A DNA stretch of 64,000 nt from Thiomonas delicata (GCF_900088825.1 NZ_LT592170.1:124001-188000); one strand, 5' to 3'; numbered from the stretch's first letter, positions 34,764-42,599 are shown. Notes: generated from the letters alone by a model not told the origin. A program made the numbers and translations.

Positions 34764-34961
34764 TCAACCGCCCGCGCCGTGCAAAAAAGCCCAGACGACC
34801 ACCGCCGTCATCACCACGACGTAGAGCCGCAAACCCCAGAACACAGCTTGCTGCCGGGACGTGAGTTGCACGCGCCGCACATCCGGCAGCGGCTCATGCC
34901 AGCCCTCGTCCTCGACCAGGCGACGCACGTCTTCGGTGTCGAACTCATGGAGTTGCTTCAT
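34764..34961 (-). CDS. Small single-helix membrane protein downstream of the Nramp-like gene
   Basis: A 65-residue protein with a charged N-terminus (MKQLHEFDTEDVRRLVEDEG) and one C-terminal membrane helix (GLRLYVVVMTAVVVWAFL). It starts three bases after the stop of the transporter gene, so it is probably co-translated with it. No family recognised; it could be an accessory subunit. Confidence 0.6.
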   Translation of the reverse strand: MKQLHEFDTEDVRRLVEDEGWHEPLPDVRRVQLTSRQQAVFWGLRLYVVVMTAVVVWAFLHGAGG

Positions 34962-34964
34962 GCC

Positions 34965-36347
34965 TCAACCTCCGAGCGCGCGAGGGAACAAGGTGGCGAT
35001 GCCATACAGGACATTGCACGTGATCAGCCCGGCCATGATGGCGACCGAGGCCATGTTGCGGCGTGCCGAATTGACATGCGCGCCCATCAGTTCCCGGTCG
35101 TTGAGCAGCATGAGCAGGAACAGCATCGCGGCCGGCATGAACACCGTGGCGATGACCTGCACGCTGATGTTGAGGAAGCCCAGCGGCAGGCCCGGACTCA
35201 GCACGGCGATGGCGGCCAGGGCCGTGCCGACGATCGCCGGCAGGTAAAACCCGATGGCCTTGCGCGGCGACGCGTTGATCGAACGGTCGATCTCGAACGC
35301 CTCGCCCACGGCCCAGGCGGTGCTGGCGGTGATGACGATGGAGGCGATCAGACCGGCCTCCATCAGCCCCAGGGCGAACAAGGCCATCATGCCGTCGCCC
35401 AGCCGGCTGCGAATGGCGCCGAGCACGAGGTCGGCGTCCAGATTCTGCACCTTGGGCACGCCCTTGAGGGTTTGCGCGGCCAGGACGATGATGGCCATGG
35501 CGACCAACACCATGCCGACCACCCCGAGCATCAGATCGCGCCGGCCGGCGCGGATGTCCTGGGGCAGCAGCCCCTTGTCGACGACGCAGGATTGCTGGAA
35601 GAACAGCTGCCAGGGCGCGATGGTGGTGCCGATATTGGCCGAGATCAGGACCAGAAAGGTCAACGACAGGAACCCGCCCGGCACGATCCAGCCATGCCCG
35701 ACGAAGGCCTGCGCCACCGCATGCCAGTTCGGATGCGAGAGCAGGGCCAAGGGCACGAAGATCAGATTGAACACCGCGATGAACAGAGAGATGCGCTCCC
35801 AGGTCCAGTAGCGCAGGAACACCAGCACATAGGTGATGAAAACCAGCGAGGCGGGCACGGTCAACCAGGGCGAAAGCCCCAGCGCCTGGCCACCCAGGCG
35901 GATGCCGATGAACTCGGTCATCAGGGTCAGCACGTTCGCCACCACCAGGTCGATGAGCGAGAACCAGCCCCAAAAGGCGCCGTAGCGTTTCCAGATCAGC
36001 TCGGCATGGCCGCGGCGCGTGACGGCGCCCAAGCGGACGGTCATCTCCTGCACCACATAGGCGACGAAGCCCAAAAGAATCATCATGGGAAGAAAAATGC
36101 CCAAGCCATAGGTCGCACCAGTCTGGGCATACGTGACGACACCGCCGGCGTCGTTGTCGCCCAGCATCACCAGCACGCCGGGGCCGATCAGGGCCAGCCC
36201 CAGCGCCAGACGGGTGCGCCAGTTCTGCTTGCCGCGGCGCAGTTCGTCCAGGTACAGGCGATCGCGCAGACGGTGTTCGAGGTCGTCGGGCAGGGGCGCA
36301 CGCTCCGGGCGGAGCTTGGAATCGAGGACCGCGATTTCGGTGTTCAT
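34965..36347 (-). CDS. Nramp-family divalent metal transporter (divergent clade)
   Basis: A 460-residue membrane protein with about 11 hydrophobic segments. It shows the family pattern IGPGVLVMLGDNDAGGVVTY in helix 1 and ISANIGTTIAPWQLFFQQS. The canonical DPGN metal-binding motif reads GDNDAGG and the helix-6 MPHN site reads MEAGLIAS, so the key metal-coordinating Met is not in its usual context. This resembles Nramp-related magnesium or broad-metal transporters rather than classic MntH. Its start overlaps the upstream small gene by four bases. Confidence 0.82.
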   Translation of the reverse strand: MNTEIAVLDSKLRPERAPLPDDLEHRLRDRLYLDELRRGKQNWRTRLALGLALIGPGVLVMLGDNDAGGVVTYAQTGATYGLGIFLPMMILLGFVAYVVQEMTVRLGAVTRRGHAELIWKRYGAFWGWFSLIDLVVANVLTLMTEFIGIRLGGQALGLSPWLTVPASLVFITYVLVFLRYWTWERISLFIAVFNLIFVPLALLSHPNWHAVAQAFVGHGWIVPGGFLSLTFLVLISANIGTTIAPWQLFFQQSCVVDKGLLPQDIRAGRRDLMLGVVGMVLVAMAIIVLAAQTLKGVPKVQNLDADLVLGAIRSRLGDGMMALFALGLMEAGLIASIVITASTAWAVGEAFEIDRSINASPRKAIGFYLPAIVGTALAAIAVLSPGLPLGFLNISVQVIATVFMPAAMLFLLMLLNDRELMGAHVNSARRNMASVAIMAGLITCNVLYGIATLFPRALGG

Positions 36348-36547
36348 GCGCGGACCTCGGCACCGGTGGCGTCACGGCGTTCGAGCGTGCCCGACTGTTC
36401 CAGCACGATGCTCAGGGACGCCAGACGCATGTCGACCAACGCGATGCGCGAGGCCGCACACCAATCCGCCGGCGGGCTTGAGGCTGCTCGGACCTCCGAG
36501 TACGAGGGCCGGGCAAACATCGCTATCTTTTTCTTGAACACAAACAT
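36344..36547 (-). CDS. Small hypothetical protein, first gene of the Nramp-like cassette
   Basis: A 67-residue protein starting MFVFKKKIAMFARPSYSEVR, preceded by a strong AGGAGG eight bases before the ATG, and overlapping the transporter start (ATGA). The good RBS and coupling argue for a real gene even though no family is recognised. It may act as a leader or coupling peptide for the transporter. Confidence 0.6.
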   Translation of the reverse strand: MFVFKKKIAMFARPSYSEVRAASSPPADWCAASRIALVDMRLASLSIVLEQSGTLERRDATGAEVRA

Positions 36548-36958
36548 CGTGTCCTCCTGTCTCGTGGGAAGGCTGAACAGGTCGCGCGCAAGCGTCTACG
36601 AAACGCACGCGCGTCGACTCACACGAAGAGGGGGGAGGTATAAGGACGCGCTGGGCGTCCCGGGGCCACCGCCAGCCTGAAGGCGGCGGCGACGCAGACA
36701 GAGTCTGGTGTCGAAAGCCTTCAGGCGGTCACTTCAACGATCGACAACTGTCACTGTCCATGGGGTCGGGTTGGGCCGCATCGCGGCTCGAAGTCAAAAC
36801 ATCCACTATCGTAAAAGCCCGCGCAGCCGGGCGTCAAGCGTGGTCTTGTCGCTGCGCCGCTGCGACCAGTTGCCGCACGGCGGCGCCAGCGGCGGACCGG
36901 CCAAGAAATCTTCGGGAGCGTCGAAAAATCGATGAGAGGGCGGAGGCGAGTTCGCGGG
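36548..36958 (-). promoter_or_regulatory. Long structured leader region of the Nramp-like cassette
   Basis: No supported gene. The 410 bases contain several GC-rich inverted repeats, for example CAGAC-AGA-GTCTG near 36700. Metal transporter leaders often hold riboswitches (yybP-ykoY, M-box), but I could not match a consensus with confidence. Confidence 0.3.
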
Positions 36959-37222
36959 TCAGAGCCCACGTGCCCAAGGCCCCAGAGCCACGCGCTCAAG
37001 CTCTCCCAACTTGCGCTCAAAGCGAGCCGAGGCAAGCAGCGAGCACTCGATCAGGCCGGCTCGGACAGCGCTGGCGTATTGCTCGCGCATGGCATCGAAC
37101 GGCACGCGCAGAAACGTCTTGGCTGCGCTGGTAAACGGCGCGGGATTGTCCGTTCGCGCCAGGCCTGCCGGCGATTGGGAGCCCTGAATTGGATCGCGGC
37201 CAGACGTGCAGGCAATTACCAC
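36959..37222 (-). CDS. Hypothetical protein translationally coupled to the DUF3563 gene
   Basis: An 87-residue frame from a GTG at 37222, preceded by GGAGGG at good spacing and overlapping the stop of the DUF3563 gene (GTGGTAA). The C-terminal two thirds (AAKTFLRVPFDAMREQYASA; SARFERKLGELERVALGPWA) look like amphipathic helices, loosely phasin-like. No family is recognised; coupling is the main reason to accept it. Confidence 0.45.
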   Translation of the reverse strand: MVIACTSGRDPIQGSQSPAGLARTDNPAPFTSAAKTFLRVPFDAMREQYASAVRAGLIECSLLASARFERKLGELERVALGPWARGL

Positions 37223-37422
37223 AGCGCCCTCCGACCTTGGCGCGCGGGGAATGCCGCATGCAGCGGAAAGCTCTGCTGCTCGGTGCCCCGGTACTCCAGT
37301 TCGTGGATGCGACGCTCAAGGTCCGATGCGTCGACAGATTGCGCCAAATAGTCTTCATCGCGTTGCTCTTGCGATTCGATACCTGAAAAAATCTTGTGGA
37401 GGAATTGCGTGAACGTGCTCAT
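37216..37422 (-). CDS. DUF3563 family small protein
   Basis: A 68-residue protein starting MSTFTQFLHKIFSGIESQEQ, with the family core DEDYLAQSVDASDLERRIHE and LEYRG. A GGGAG lies before the ATG. DUF3563 proteins are short, widespread in Burkholderiales and of unknown function. A 20-bp perfect palindrome lies 35 bases upstream. Confidence 0.75.
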   Translation of the reverse strand: MSTFTQFLHKIFSGIESQEQRDEDYLAQSVDASDLERRIHELEYRGTEQQSFPLHAAFPARQGRRALW

Positions 37423-37457
37423 GATGTATCTCCCTTGTGAGAAGAACCTTGCGTGGT

Positions 37458-37477
37458 GATTAGGGTTAACCCTAATC
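37458..37477. promoter_or_regulatory. 20-bp perfect palindrome upstream of the DUF3563 gene
   Basis: GATTAGGGTTAACCCTAATC is a perfect 20-bp palindrome located 36-55 bases upstream of the ATG at 37422. Size, symmetry and position fit a dimeric repressor or activator site. A degraded LysR-type gene lies just beyond it, so it may be the former operator of that regulator; the true ligand is unknown. Confidence 0.6.
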
Positions 37478-37553
37478 TAGCAGGTCCCGGCCACGATTCA
37501 AGAGCCCTCACACTATTTGTTGCTTTGCAGCATCAAAGCAGGGCATGCGCGCG

Positions 37554-37785
37554 TCACCAAGCCAGCCGAGGGTCATGCCCCCGTAGCGTCATGCCAATCT
37601 CATTCGGCGCGGGCGTCGCCATGGCTGGGACCGCGGCAACGCCCAAACCGGCCTCGACGAGGCCAAGCAGCGTGGTGCCGCTTTGCGTTTCGTACGTGAT
37701 CTGCGGGCGCTCCGCGATTCCGGCGAGCGCCCGGTCGAGCAATAAACGGATTCGGCCAGTTCCTCGGAGGCAACCGCCAGCTCAA
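37554..37785 (-). pseudogene. LysR-type regulator fragment (C-terminal effector domain)
   Basis: One frame reads ITYETQSGTTLLGLVEAGLG followed by VAAVPAMA, the typical hinge and second-subdomain sequence of a LysR-type effector domain. The upstream part continues only in a different frame, the HTH domain is absent, and the 3' part is interrupted by stops. This is a remnant of a larger regulator gene. Confidence 0.65.
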
Positions 37786-38591
37786 ATGACGTAGTGGAAT
37801 CCGTTGCGCTGCATCACGGCAACGGTGGCGAGAATGCCTGGGGTGAGCACGGCGCCCTCGACAAGGTGGTTGGTCAGGTCGGCTGCGAGTTGTCCGTGCG
37901 ATAGCTTGTCAGGGTTGTGGCCAGACTTCATCAGGGCTTCGCTGAGTTCCCAAATCGCGTTATGGCAAGCCAGGAATACCACGCCGCGGCGCTGAAGCGC
38001 GGGGATGTTGTTGCCAACCGCGGAAAAAGGACCCGTTTCATTCTGGACATCGTCGGCTGATGCTTTCGCCACAGATTTTTCCTCGATGAAGGTGTTTCTG
38101 TCGATTTTCTTATCCAGCTTCCGGGCGATGAACCCTGGTAGGTTGTATTTGTCCCAAACGTGCTGGTCGTATAAGGCCATGGCCGCAGGACCGTGGGTGG
38201 CTGAGGTGGCGAGGAAATCAGGCTGCTTCCATGCATACACCATGGCGTTCATGGTATTGCGCATGAGGTTCAGCCAGGGTCCAAAAAGATCCGTGTTATC
38301 GAAGATCTCTTTGGGCTGCCCGGCATAGGCGAACAGCAGTTTCAAGGCCTTGTCGTCCCAGTCAGACGGGTCCGTCAGAATCATGGGCACTTCACGAAAA
38401 TCACGACGCCCGACATTCGCCTGCAGAGCGCTCATCAGGCCGCGGAGATTCTTGGCGGAAACCGGCTCGGGATTCGCCTCGGCGGCGATAGTCGCCGAAC
38501 TGGTGCCAGCCATGACGGCGCCGACGGTTGCAAGACCGGCGCTCTGGAGAAGCTGGCGACGGGATACTGGAGACTGTGAAGACTGTTGCAT
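37782..38591 (-). CDS. Tat-exported DsrE-like protein (paralogue 2)
   Basis: A 269-residue protein with the twin-arginine signal SRRQLLQSAGLATVGAVMAG. It shares with the protein at 33922-34737 the blocks RDFREVPMILTDPSDWDD, FGPWLNLMRNTMNAMVYAWK, RRGVVFLACHNAIWELSEAL and NPDKLSHGQLAADLTNHLV. The conserved Cys in FLACH corresponds to the DsrE-type Cys. By eye the two paralogues are roughly half identical. It is probably periplasmic; function is unknown. Confidence 0.7.
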   Translation of the reverse strand: MQQSSQSPVSRRQLLQSAGLATVGAVMAGTSSATIAAEANPEPVSAKNLRGLMSALQANVGRRDFREVPMILTDPSDWDDKALKLLFAYAGQPKEIFDNTDLFGPWLNLMRNTMNAMVYAWKQPDFLATSATHGPAAMALYDQHVWDKYNLPGFIARKLDKKIDRNTFIEEKSVAKASADDVQNETGPFSAVGNNIPALQRRGVVFLACHNAIWELSEALMKSGHNPDKLSHGQLAADLTNHLVEGAVLTPGILATVAVMQRNGFHYVI

Positions 38592-38929
38592 GATTTTGTA
38601 GTCCCTTGCAGGTTGTGCGCTGCGTTATCCCTTGGTCGATGCCTAGCACCGTGCTCTTGCCGCAAGCGCTCAAGGCTGAGCATGAAACCATGGGAGAAAG
38701 CCGTGAATGCGTTTAAAGCGATGCTTTTCGACTGTTTCGCCAGATACTGATGGCAGTATCACAAGAGCGCCGCGGCATGGGCATGATGTACGACAAACTG
38801 CAAGCAGAAAATCCTTGTGGCCGAGGTGACAGCACACCCGAATCCGAGTGTGCGCAGCAACTGGGGGCCCGTCTGGCTCTCGGGCTCAATCGGCGGCCAG
38901 AGGGAAGTCGAGCACCAGCTTGCTGCCGC
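38592..38929 (-). promoter_or_regulatory. Upstream region of the DsrE-like gene with an inverted repeat
   Basis: No gene is supported here. GATACTG-ATGG-CAGTATC at 38743-38760 is a 7-bp inverted repeat containing the T-N11-A pattern of LysR-type binding sites, about 150 bases before the ATG at 38591. The nearby LysR remnant makes this link attractive but unproven. Confidence 0.4.
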
Positions 38930-39502
38930 CTACCGGGTCAGCAATGCGGTACGCAACGCGAGGGCGCCCAGAACGATGAACATGACGGCCGCGACGGCAT
39001 GAATCCACCGGCTTGGCAAGCGATCCGCGAACCGGTGTCCGAATAGCACCACCGGAACGTTCGCCAAAAGCATGCCCAGCGTCGTGCCGGCCACCACGGG
39101 GATCCACGCGCTGAAACGCGCAGCCAGCGCGATGGTCGCCACCTGGGTCTTGTCGCCCATCTCGGCAAGGAAGAACGACAGCGCGGTCGTCAGGAAAATG
39201 CCTCGCGCGCTGCGCTTGGACAGGTCCTCCTCATCCAGCTTGTCGGGAACCAGAATCCACAGCCCCATGGCGACGAAGGACAGGACGACGGCCCAGTTCA
39301 GGATCGACGGTTCCAAGACACGGGCGAGCATGTCGCCCACGCCGGCGGCGATTCCATGGTTCGCCAGGGTTGCCACCAGGATACCCAGGACGATGGGGAT
39401 GGGCGCGCGATAGCGGGCCGCCAGCAACAGTGACAGGAGTTGCGTCTTGTCGCCAATTTCGGCCAGGGCGACCAGAGCGGTCGAGGTGAGGAAAGGATGC
39501 AT
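38930..39502 (-). CDS. GDT1/TMEM165 family (UPF0016) cation transporter
   Basis: A 190-residue membrane protein made of two homologous halves, each with the signature E-x-G-D-K-(S/T): ALAEIGDKTQLLSLLLAARY and LAEMGDKTQVATIALAARFS. Six membrane helices are evident. Bacterial relatives export manganese. It is divergent from dmeR, with a G6 tract between them. Confidence 0.88.
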   Translation of the reverse strand: MHPFLTSTALVALAEIGDKTQLLSLLLAARYRAPIPIVLGILVATLANHGIAAGVGDMLARVLEPSILNWAVVLSFVAMGLWILVPDKLDEEDLSKRSARGIFLTTALSFFLAEMGDKTQVATIALAARFSAWIPVVAGTTLGMLLANVPVVLFGHRFADRLPSRWIHAVAAVMFIVLGALALRTALLTR

Positions 39503-39519
39503 GCGTCGATCACCAGGAG

Positions 39520-39536
39520 GAATAGGGGGGTAGGCT
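39520..39536. promoter_or_regulatory. G6-tract operator-like site between the GDT1-type gene and dmeR
   Basis: GAATAGGGGGGTAGGC contains ATA-G6-TA, resembling the G/C-tract operators of the RcnR/CsoR family. It lies 18 bases upstream of dmeR and about the same distance from the divergent transporter start, so DmeR could control both. Confidence 0.5.
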
Positions 39537-39547
39537 ATGATAGGCGG

Positions 39548-39826
39548 ATGAGCCACACCATTCGCCAGAAAACAAAGCTCCTGAATCGGGTGCGCCGCAT
39601 CCGCGGACAAGTCGACGCCATCGAGCGCGCACTCGAGTCCGAGGCGGGGTGCGAGCAAGTGATGCATGTGATCGCCGGTTGCCGCGGTGCGCTCAACGGC
39701 CTGCTCGGCGAGGTCGTCGAGGAACATATCCAGAGCCATCTCGTCGAGCCCTTGAAGGACAAGGATCCGATGGCCGCCGGCGCGGCCGAGGAACTTGTTG
39801 ACGTGTTCAGAAGCTATTTCAAATGA
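39548..39826 (+). CDS. dmeR: DmeR-like metal-responsive repressor (RcnR/FrmR/CsoR family)
   Basis: A 92-residue all-helical repressor starting MSHTIRQKTKLLNRVRRIRG, with Cys in EAGCEQVMHVIAGCRGALNG. The N-terminal HTIR and an early Cys match the nickel/cobalt-sensing RcnR-DmeR branch. It overlaps dmeF by four bases (ATGA), the known dmeRF arrangement in which metal releases the repressor. Confidence 0.85.
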   Translation: MSHTIRQKTKLLNRVRRIRGQVDAIERALESEAGCEQVMHVIAGCRGALNGLLGEVVEEHIQSHLVEPLKDKDPMAAGAAEELVDVFRSYFK

Positions 39827-41079
39827 ACGCCACCACGCCACTCACGGTGCCGGACCACGAGCATGTGTTCCTCGGCGAAGGCCATGATCGCAACGCGCGC
39901 AAAACCTGGTCGGTGATCGCCCTGTGCAGCGTCGTGATGGTGGTCGAGATCGTCGGCGGCCTGCGCTTCGGTTCCCTCGCGCTGATCGCCGACGGCCTGC
40001 ACATGAGCACCCACGCCGCAGCGATGTTGATCGCGGCCCTGGCCTACGCCTATGCGCGCCGCCACGCGCGCGACAATCGCTTCAGCTTCGGCACGGGCAA
40101 GGTCGGCGATCTCGCCGGGTTTTCCAGCGCGATCATTCTGGCGATGATCGCGCTGTTGATCGGCTACGAGGCGGTCGACCGTCTACTCCATCCCGTGCGC
40201 ATCGATTTCGACGAAGCGATCGCAATTGCCTTCCTCGGACTGGCCGTGAACATCGTCAGCGCCTGGATGCTCAGCGGCGGCGACCATGGTCACGGTCACG
40301 GCCATGGTCACAACAACCATGCGCACGAGGATGAACCACGCGTGCTCGACACCCCCGCCGGGCGGCTGCGTCTGAGCATCGAAGAAGATGGGGTGCCACC
40401 GCGCTTCCAGGTGCGCCATCTCCAGGAGCCCGGCCCGGCACACGCGCTGCGTGCGGCCGACGTCACGCTGACCACGGTCCGCGCCGATGGCCGGCAACAG
40501 CGTTTTGCCTTGCGCGATGCCGGCAACTGCTGGGAATCCGTCGACGAGATTCCCGAGCCACACGATTTCGACTTGCACGTCGACCTCGGGGCGCGCTTCG
40601 CGCCGTTCGGCGCAACACTGCATTACGAAGAGCCTGCACACCCGGCGCATGGCGAACACCACCGCGACCACAACATGCGTGCGGCGTTCGTTCACGTGGC
40701 GGCGGACGCGGCGGTCTCGGTGCTCGCGATCCTGGGCCTGGCCGCAGGCAAGTTCTTCGGCCTAAATTTCATGGATCCGGTCATGGGCATCGTCGGCGCA
40801 CTGGTGATCGCGAATTGGTCCTTTGGCCTGGTTCGCGACACCGGGGCGATCCTGCTCGACATGAACCCTGACCGTCGGCTCAGCCACGACATCACCATGC
40901 TGGTGAAAGCGCAGGGTGACAACATCCGCGATCTGCACCTCTGGCGCCTCGGCCCCGGCCACCTGGGCGCCATCGTCGCGGTGCAAAGCCAGGACGTTGC
41001 CAGAGATTGCGCGCATTACCAACGCCTGCTGACCCGCTTCACCGATTTGTCCCACGTGACGGTGGAGGTCAGGCGCTAG
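39823..41079 (+). CDS. dmeF: DmeF-like cation diffusion facilitator (Co/Ni efflux)
   Basis: A 418-residue CDF protein. Helix 2 has LIADGLHMSTHAAAMLIAAL and helix 5 FVHVAADAAVSVLAILGLAA, giving the HxxxD-like sites. A long central insertion holds the His-rich GDHGHGHGHGHNNHAHEDE (about residues 152-170) plus a roughly 100-residue hydrophilic insert. The C-terminal domain includes NIRDLHLWRLGPGHLGAIVA. DmeF exports cobalt and nickel. The insert is larger than in average CDF proteins. Confidence 0.9.
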   Translation: MNATTPLTVPDHEHVFLGEGHDRNARKTWSVIALCSVVMVVEIVGGLRFGSLALIADGLHMSTHAAAMLIAALAYAYARRHARDNRFSFGTGKVGDLAGFSSAIILAMIALLIGYEAVDRLLHPVRIDFDEAIAIAFLGLAVNIVSAWMLSGGDHGHGHGHGHNNHAHEDEPRVLDTPAGRLRLSIEEDGVPPRFQVRHLQEPGPAHALRAADVTLTTVRADGRQQRFALRDAGNCWESVDEIPEPHDFDLHVDLGARFAPFGATLHYEEPAHPAHGEHHRDHNMRAAFVHVAADAAVSVLAILGLAAGKFFGLNFMDPVMGIVGALVIANWSFGLVRDTGAILLDMNPDRRLSHDITMLVKAQGDNIRDLHLWRLGPGHLGAIVAVQSQDVARDCAHYQRLLTRFTDLSHVTVEVRR

Positions 41080-41159
41080 ATTTGCCGAGATCGATGCGCG
41101 GCGGGAAGCGCCCCTGTTACCCCAAACCTGCCGACTTGCTCTGGGCTGAACAACACTTC

Positions 41160-41336
41160 GCAGGCGTGCGTTGCGAAGAACGGATGTGCAGCCATACGCA
41201 TGTGGCGTTCGACCAGAACATCCACGGCACACGGGTGGTGAGCAATCCGCGCGGCTATGACGAAAAGTCCACGGAGTTCGATGCGGGGAAGGTGATCGTG
41301 TTGGCAGGGAATGTCTCGATCGCTTCTGATGCCTGA
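41160..41336 (+). pseudogene. Metallophosphoesterase C-terminal fragment
   Basis: The frame ends with CSHTHVAFDQNIHGTRVVSN then PRGYDEKSTEFDAGKVIVL, the usual end of a calcineurin-like phosphoesterase (the HTH metal motif, then the SNPRGY block). The rest of the enzyme is absent. It lies at the edge of the accessory region, just after dmeF. Confidence 0.6.
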
Positions 41337-41338
41337 GT

Positions 41339-41400
41339 GTTGGTGCCGATGCCGAATTGACCAGGGTGCCGGCAAAGTTTTGACCAGAGGTGATCGCCAG
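41339..41400 (+). repeat. IS21-type terminus remnant D
   Basis: TGTTGGTGCCGATGCCGAAT followed by two TTGACCAG-type repeats resembles the multiple-repeat ends of IS21-family elements. No IS body follows. It is a relative of the repeats at 41693, 41813 and 42969. Confidence 0.45.
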
Positions 41401-41591
41401 TACCTGCATCACCCCAATGTCGATGGGTAATGTCCCGCCGAGTGGTGTAAGTCTTTGGCGCGGTGAGCTGCTCCGGGCTACGCCCTTCGCAGCTCACCGC
41501 GCGCCGGTCGTCCCTGGAGATGGGGTGGCCATCGTGAAGTCCGGATAAGGTTGAGGTGCGACCCACCAATCCTTGTCTGAAGGAAACCACG

Positions 41592-41695
41592 ATGACTAAC
41601 GCCACTATCGCATTGACCGAGCTCGCCGAGAAGGGGGCCGATGTCGACGTGCTGCGCCAGATGGTGCAGTTCATGGCCCAGCGCCTCATGGATGT
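41592..41695 (+). pseudogene. IS256-family transposase, N-terminal remnant
   Basis: The first 34 codons (MTNATIALTELAEKGADVDV, then LRQMVQFMAQRLMDV) match the N-terminus of IS256-family transposases. The 160 bases before it may include that element's left end. The frame is cut at about 41695 by the IS21-type terminus that follows. Confidence 0.6.
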
Positions 41696-41720
41696 TGGCG
41701 CCGATGCCGATTTGAGCCAT
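41693..41720 (+). repeat. Dispersed IS21-type terminus, copy A
   Basis: TGTTGGCGCCGATGCCGATT followed by TGAGCCAT. The TGTTG start and the later TGAGCCA match the layout of the intact IS21 ends at 44512 and 47033. It truncates the IS256 remnant. Confidence 0.6.
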
Positions 41721-41799
41721 GCGCCGGGTTTGCAGTGAGCCGGTTAGAGCGCGACGAATTCAAGCCGGACGCCCCGCGCAGTTCGTTTTCCATGGCCTA

Positions 41800-41842
41800 G
41801 TCGCCGATCGGCATGTGGCTCAAATCGGCATCGGCGCCAACA
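41800..41842 (-). repeat. Dispersed IS21-type terminus, copy B (inverted)
   Basis: On the minus strand TGTTGGCGCCGATGCCGATT then TGAGCCACATGCCGATCGGC, the same sequence as copy C at 42969. It faces copy A across about 95 bases. Confidence 0.6.
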
Positions 41843-41930
41843 GTGCAGGGGACTCATCAGCAATTCCGACCCCTCATGGCAGGTCAGCAGTGCAAACGCT
41901 GCCTGAAAGTAGATTGCAGCCTAAACAATA

Positions 41931-41958
41931 GGAGTTATACTTTTATATAATTCACTCC
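41931..41958 (+). promoter_or_regulatory. Promoter/operator of the PemIK-type toxin-antitoxin pair
   Basis: A TATAAT -10 box at 41946-41951 lies within a dyad whose arms are GGAGT (41931-41935) and ACTCC (41954-41958), 15 bases before the antitoxin ATG. Such overlap of promoter and dyad is typical of autoregulated toxin-antitoxin operons. A good -35 box was not found. Confidence 0.45.
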
Positions 41959-41972
41959 ATGAGAGGTTCATC

Positions 41973-42230
41973 ATGCACACGACGAATCTGCGCAAGGTCG
42001 GTGGTTCGATCATGCTGGCGGTGCCGCCCGCCTTCCTTGACCAACTGCATCTGCAAGCTGGTGCGACGGTCGGCCTGGCCGTCGATCATGGCTGTCTGGT
42101 GGTCGATCCCCGCCCGCGACCGCGCTACACGCTTGCCGAACTGCTGGCCGACTCGGACTATTCGCAGCCGCAACCGGCTGCGGAACGCGAATGGGTCGAT
42201 GCGCCCGCCGTGGGTGGCGAGCTGCTATGA
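41973..42230 (+). CDS. ChpS/PemI-like antitoxin (AbrB fold)
   Basis: An 85-residue protein. The N-terminal swapped-hairpin DNA-binding domain is visible (LRKVGGSIMLAVPPAFLDQL, then LQAGATVGLAVDHGCLVV); the acidic, Pro-rich C-terminus should wrap the toxin. A GAGAGG sequence precedes the ATG. Its stop overlaps the toxin start (ATGA). It represses its own promoter in known systems. Confidence 0.88.
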   Translation: MHTTNLRKVGGSIMLAVPPAFLDQLHLQAGATVGLAVDHGCLVVDPRPRPRYTLAELLADSDYSQPQPAAEREWVDAPAVGGELL

Positions 42231-42553
42231 GGCGCGGTGACATCTACATGGTGTCGCTCGACCCGACAGCCGGGCACGAGCAAAGCGGCAGCCGCCCCGT
42301 CCTGGTCGTATCGCCCGTCGAGTTCAATGAAGCCACCAAGCTGCCGGTGATCCTGCCGATCACCAATGGCGGGGAGTTCGCCCGCCGCCTGGGCTTCGCT
42401 GTGCCCTTGACCGGCATCAAGACCACAGGCGTTGTGCGCTGCGACCAGCCGCGCGTGATCGACCTGACAGCCCGCCATGCCCGCAAGGTAGATACGCTGC
42501 CAGCGCCGCTCATGGATGAAGTGCTGGCGAAGGTCGCCACACTCTTCGAGTGA
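42227..42553 (+). CDS. PemK/MazF/ChpB-like endoribonuclease toxin
   Basis: A 108-residue toxin starting MRRGDIYMVSLDPTAGHEQS, followed by GSRPVLVVSPVEFNEATKL, VVRCDQPRVIDL and the C-terminal MDEVLAKVATLF. The conserved Arg in the RGD start region, the GSRPVLVV strand and the TT/S region typical of MazF-like RNases are present, so it looks active. It cleaves mRNA and is neutralised by the upstream gene product. Confidence 0.9.
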   Translation: MRRGDIYMVSLDPTAGHEQSGSRPVLVVSPVEFNEATKLPVILPITNGGEFARRLGFAVPLTGIKTTGVVRCDQPRVIDLTARHARKVDTLPAPLMDEVLAKVATLFE

Positions 42554-42599
42554 GCAAACCGATGAATGGGACGAACGCAGCCTCCATCAATAGGGAATA

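Noticed and set aside
34746-36680. Plus-strand 644-residue frame opposite the Nramp-like gene
   Set aside because: Asp/His/Gln-rich shadow with no recognisable domain.
36548-36958. M-box or yybP-ykoY riboswitch before the Nramp-like cassette
   Set aside because: No consensus core could be matched by eye; kept only as a structured leader. A covariance-model search would decide it.
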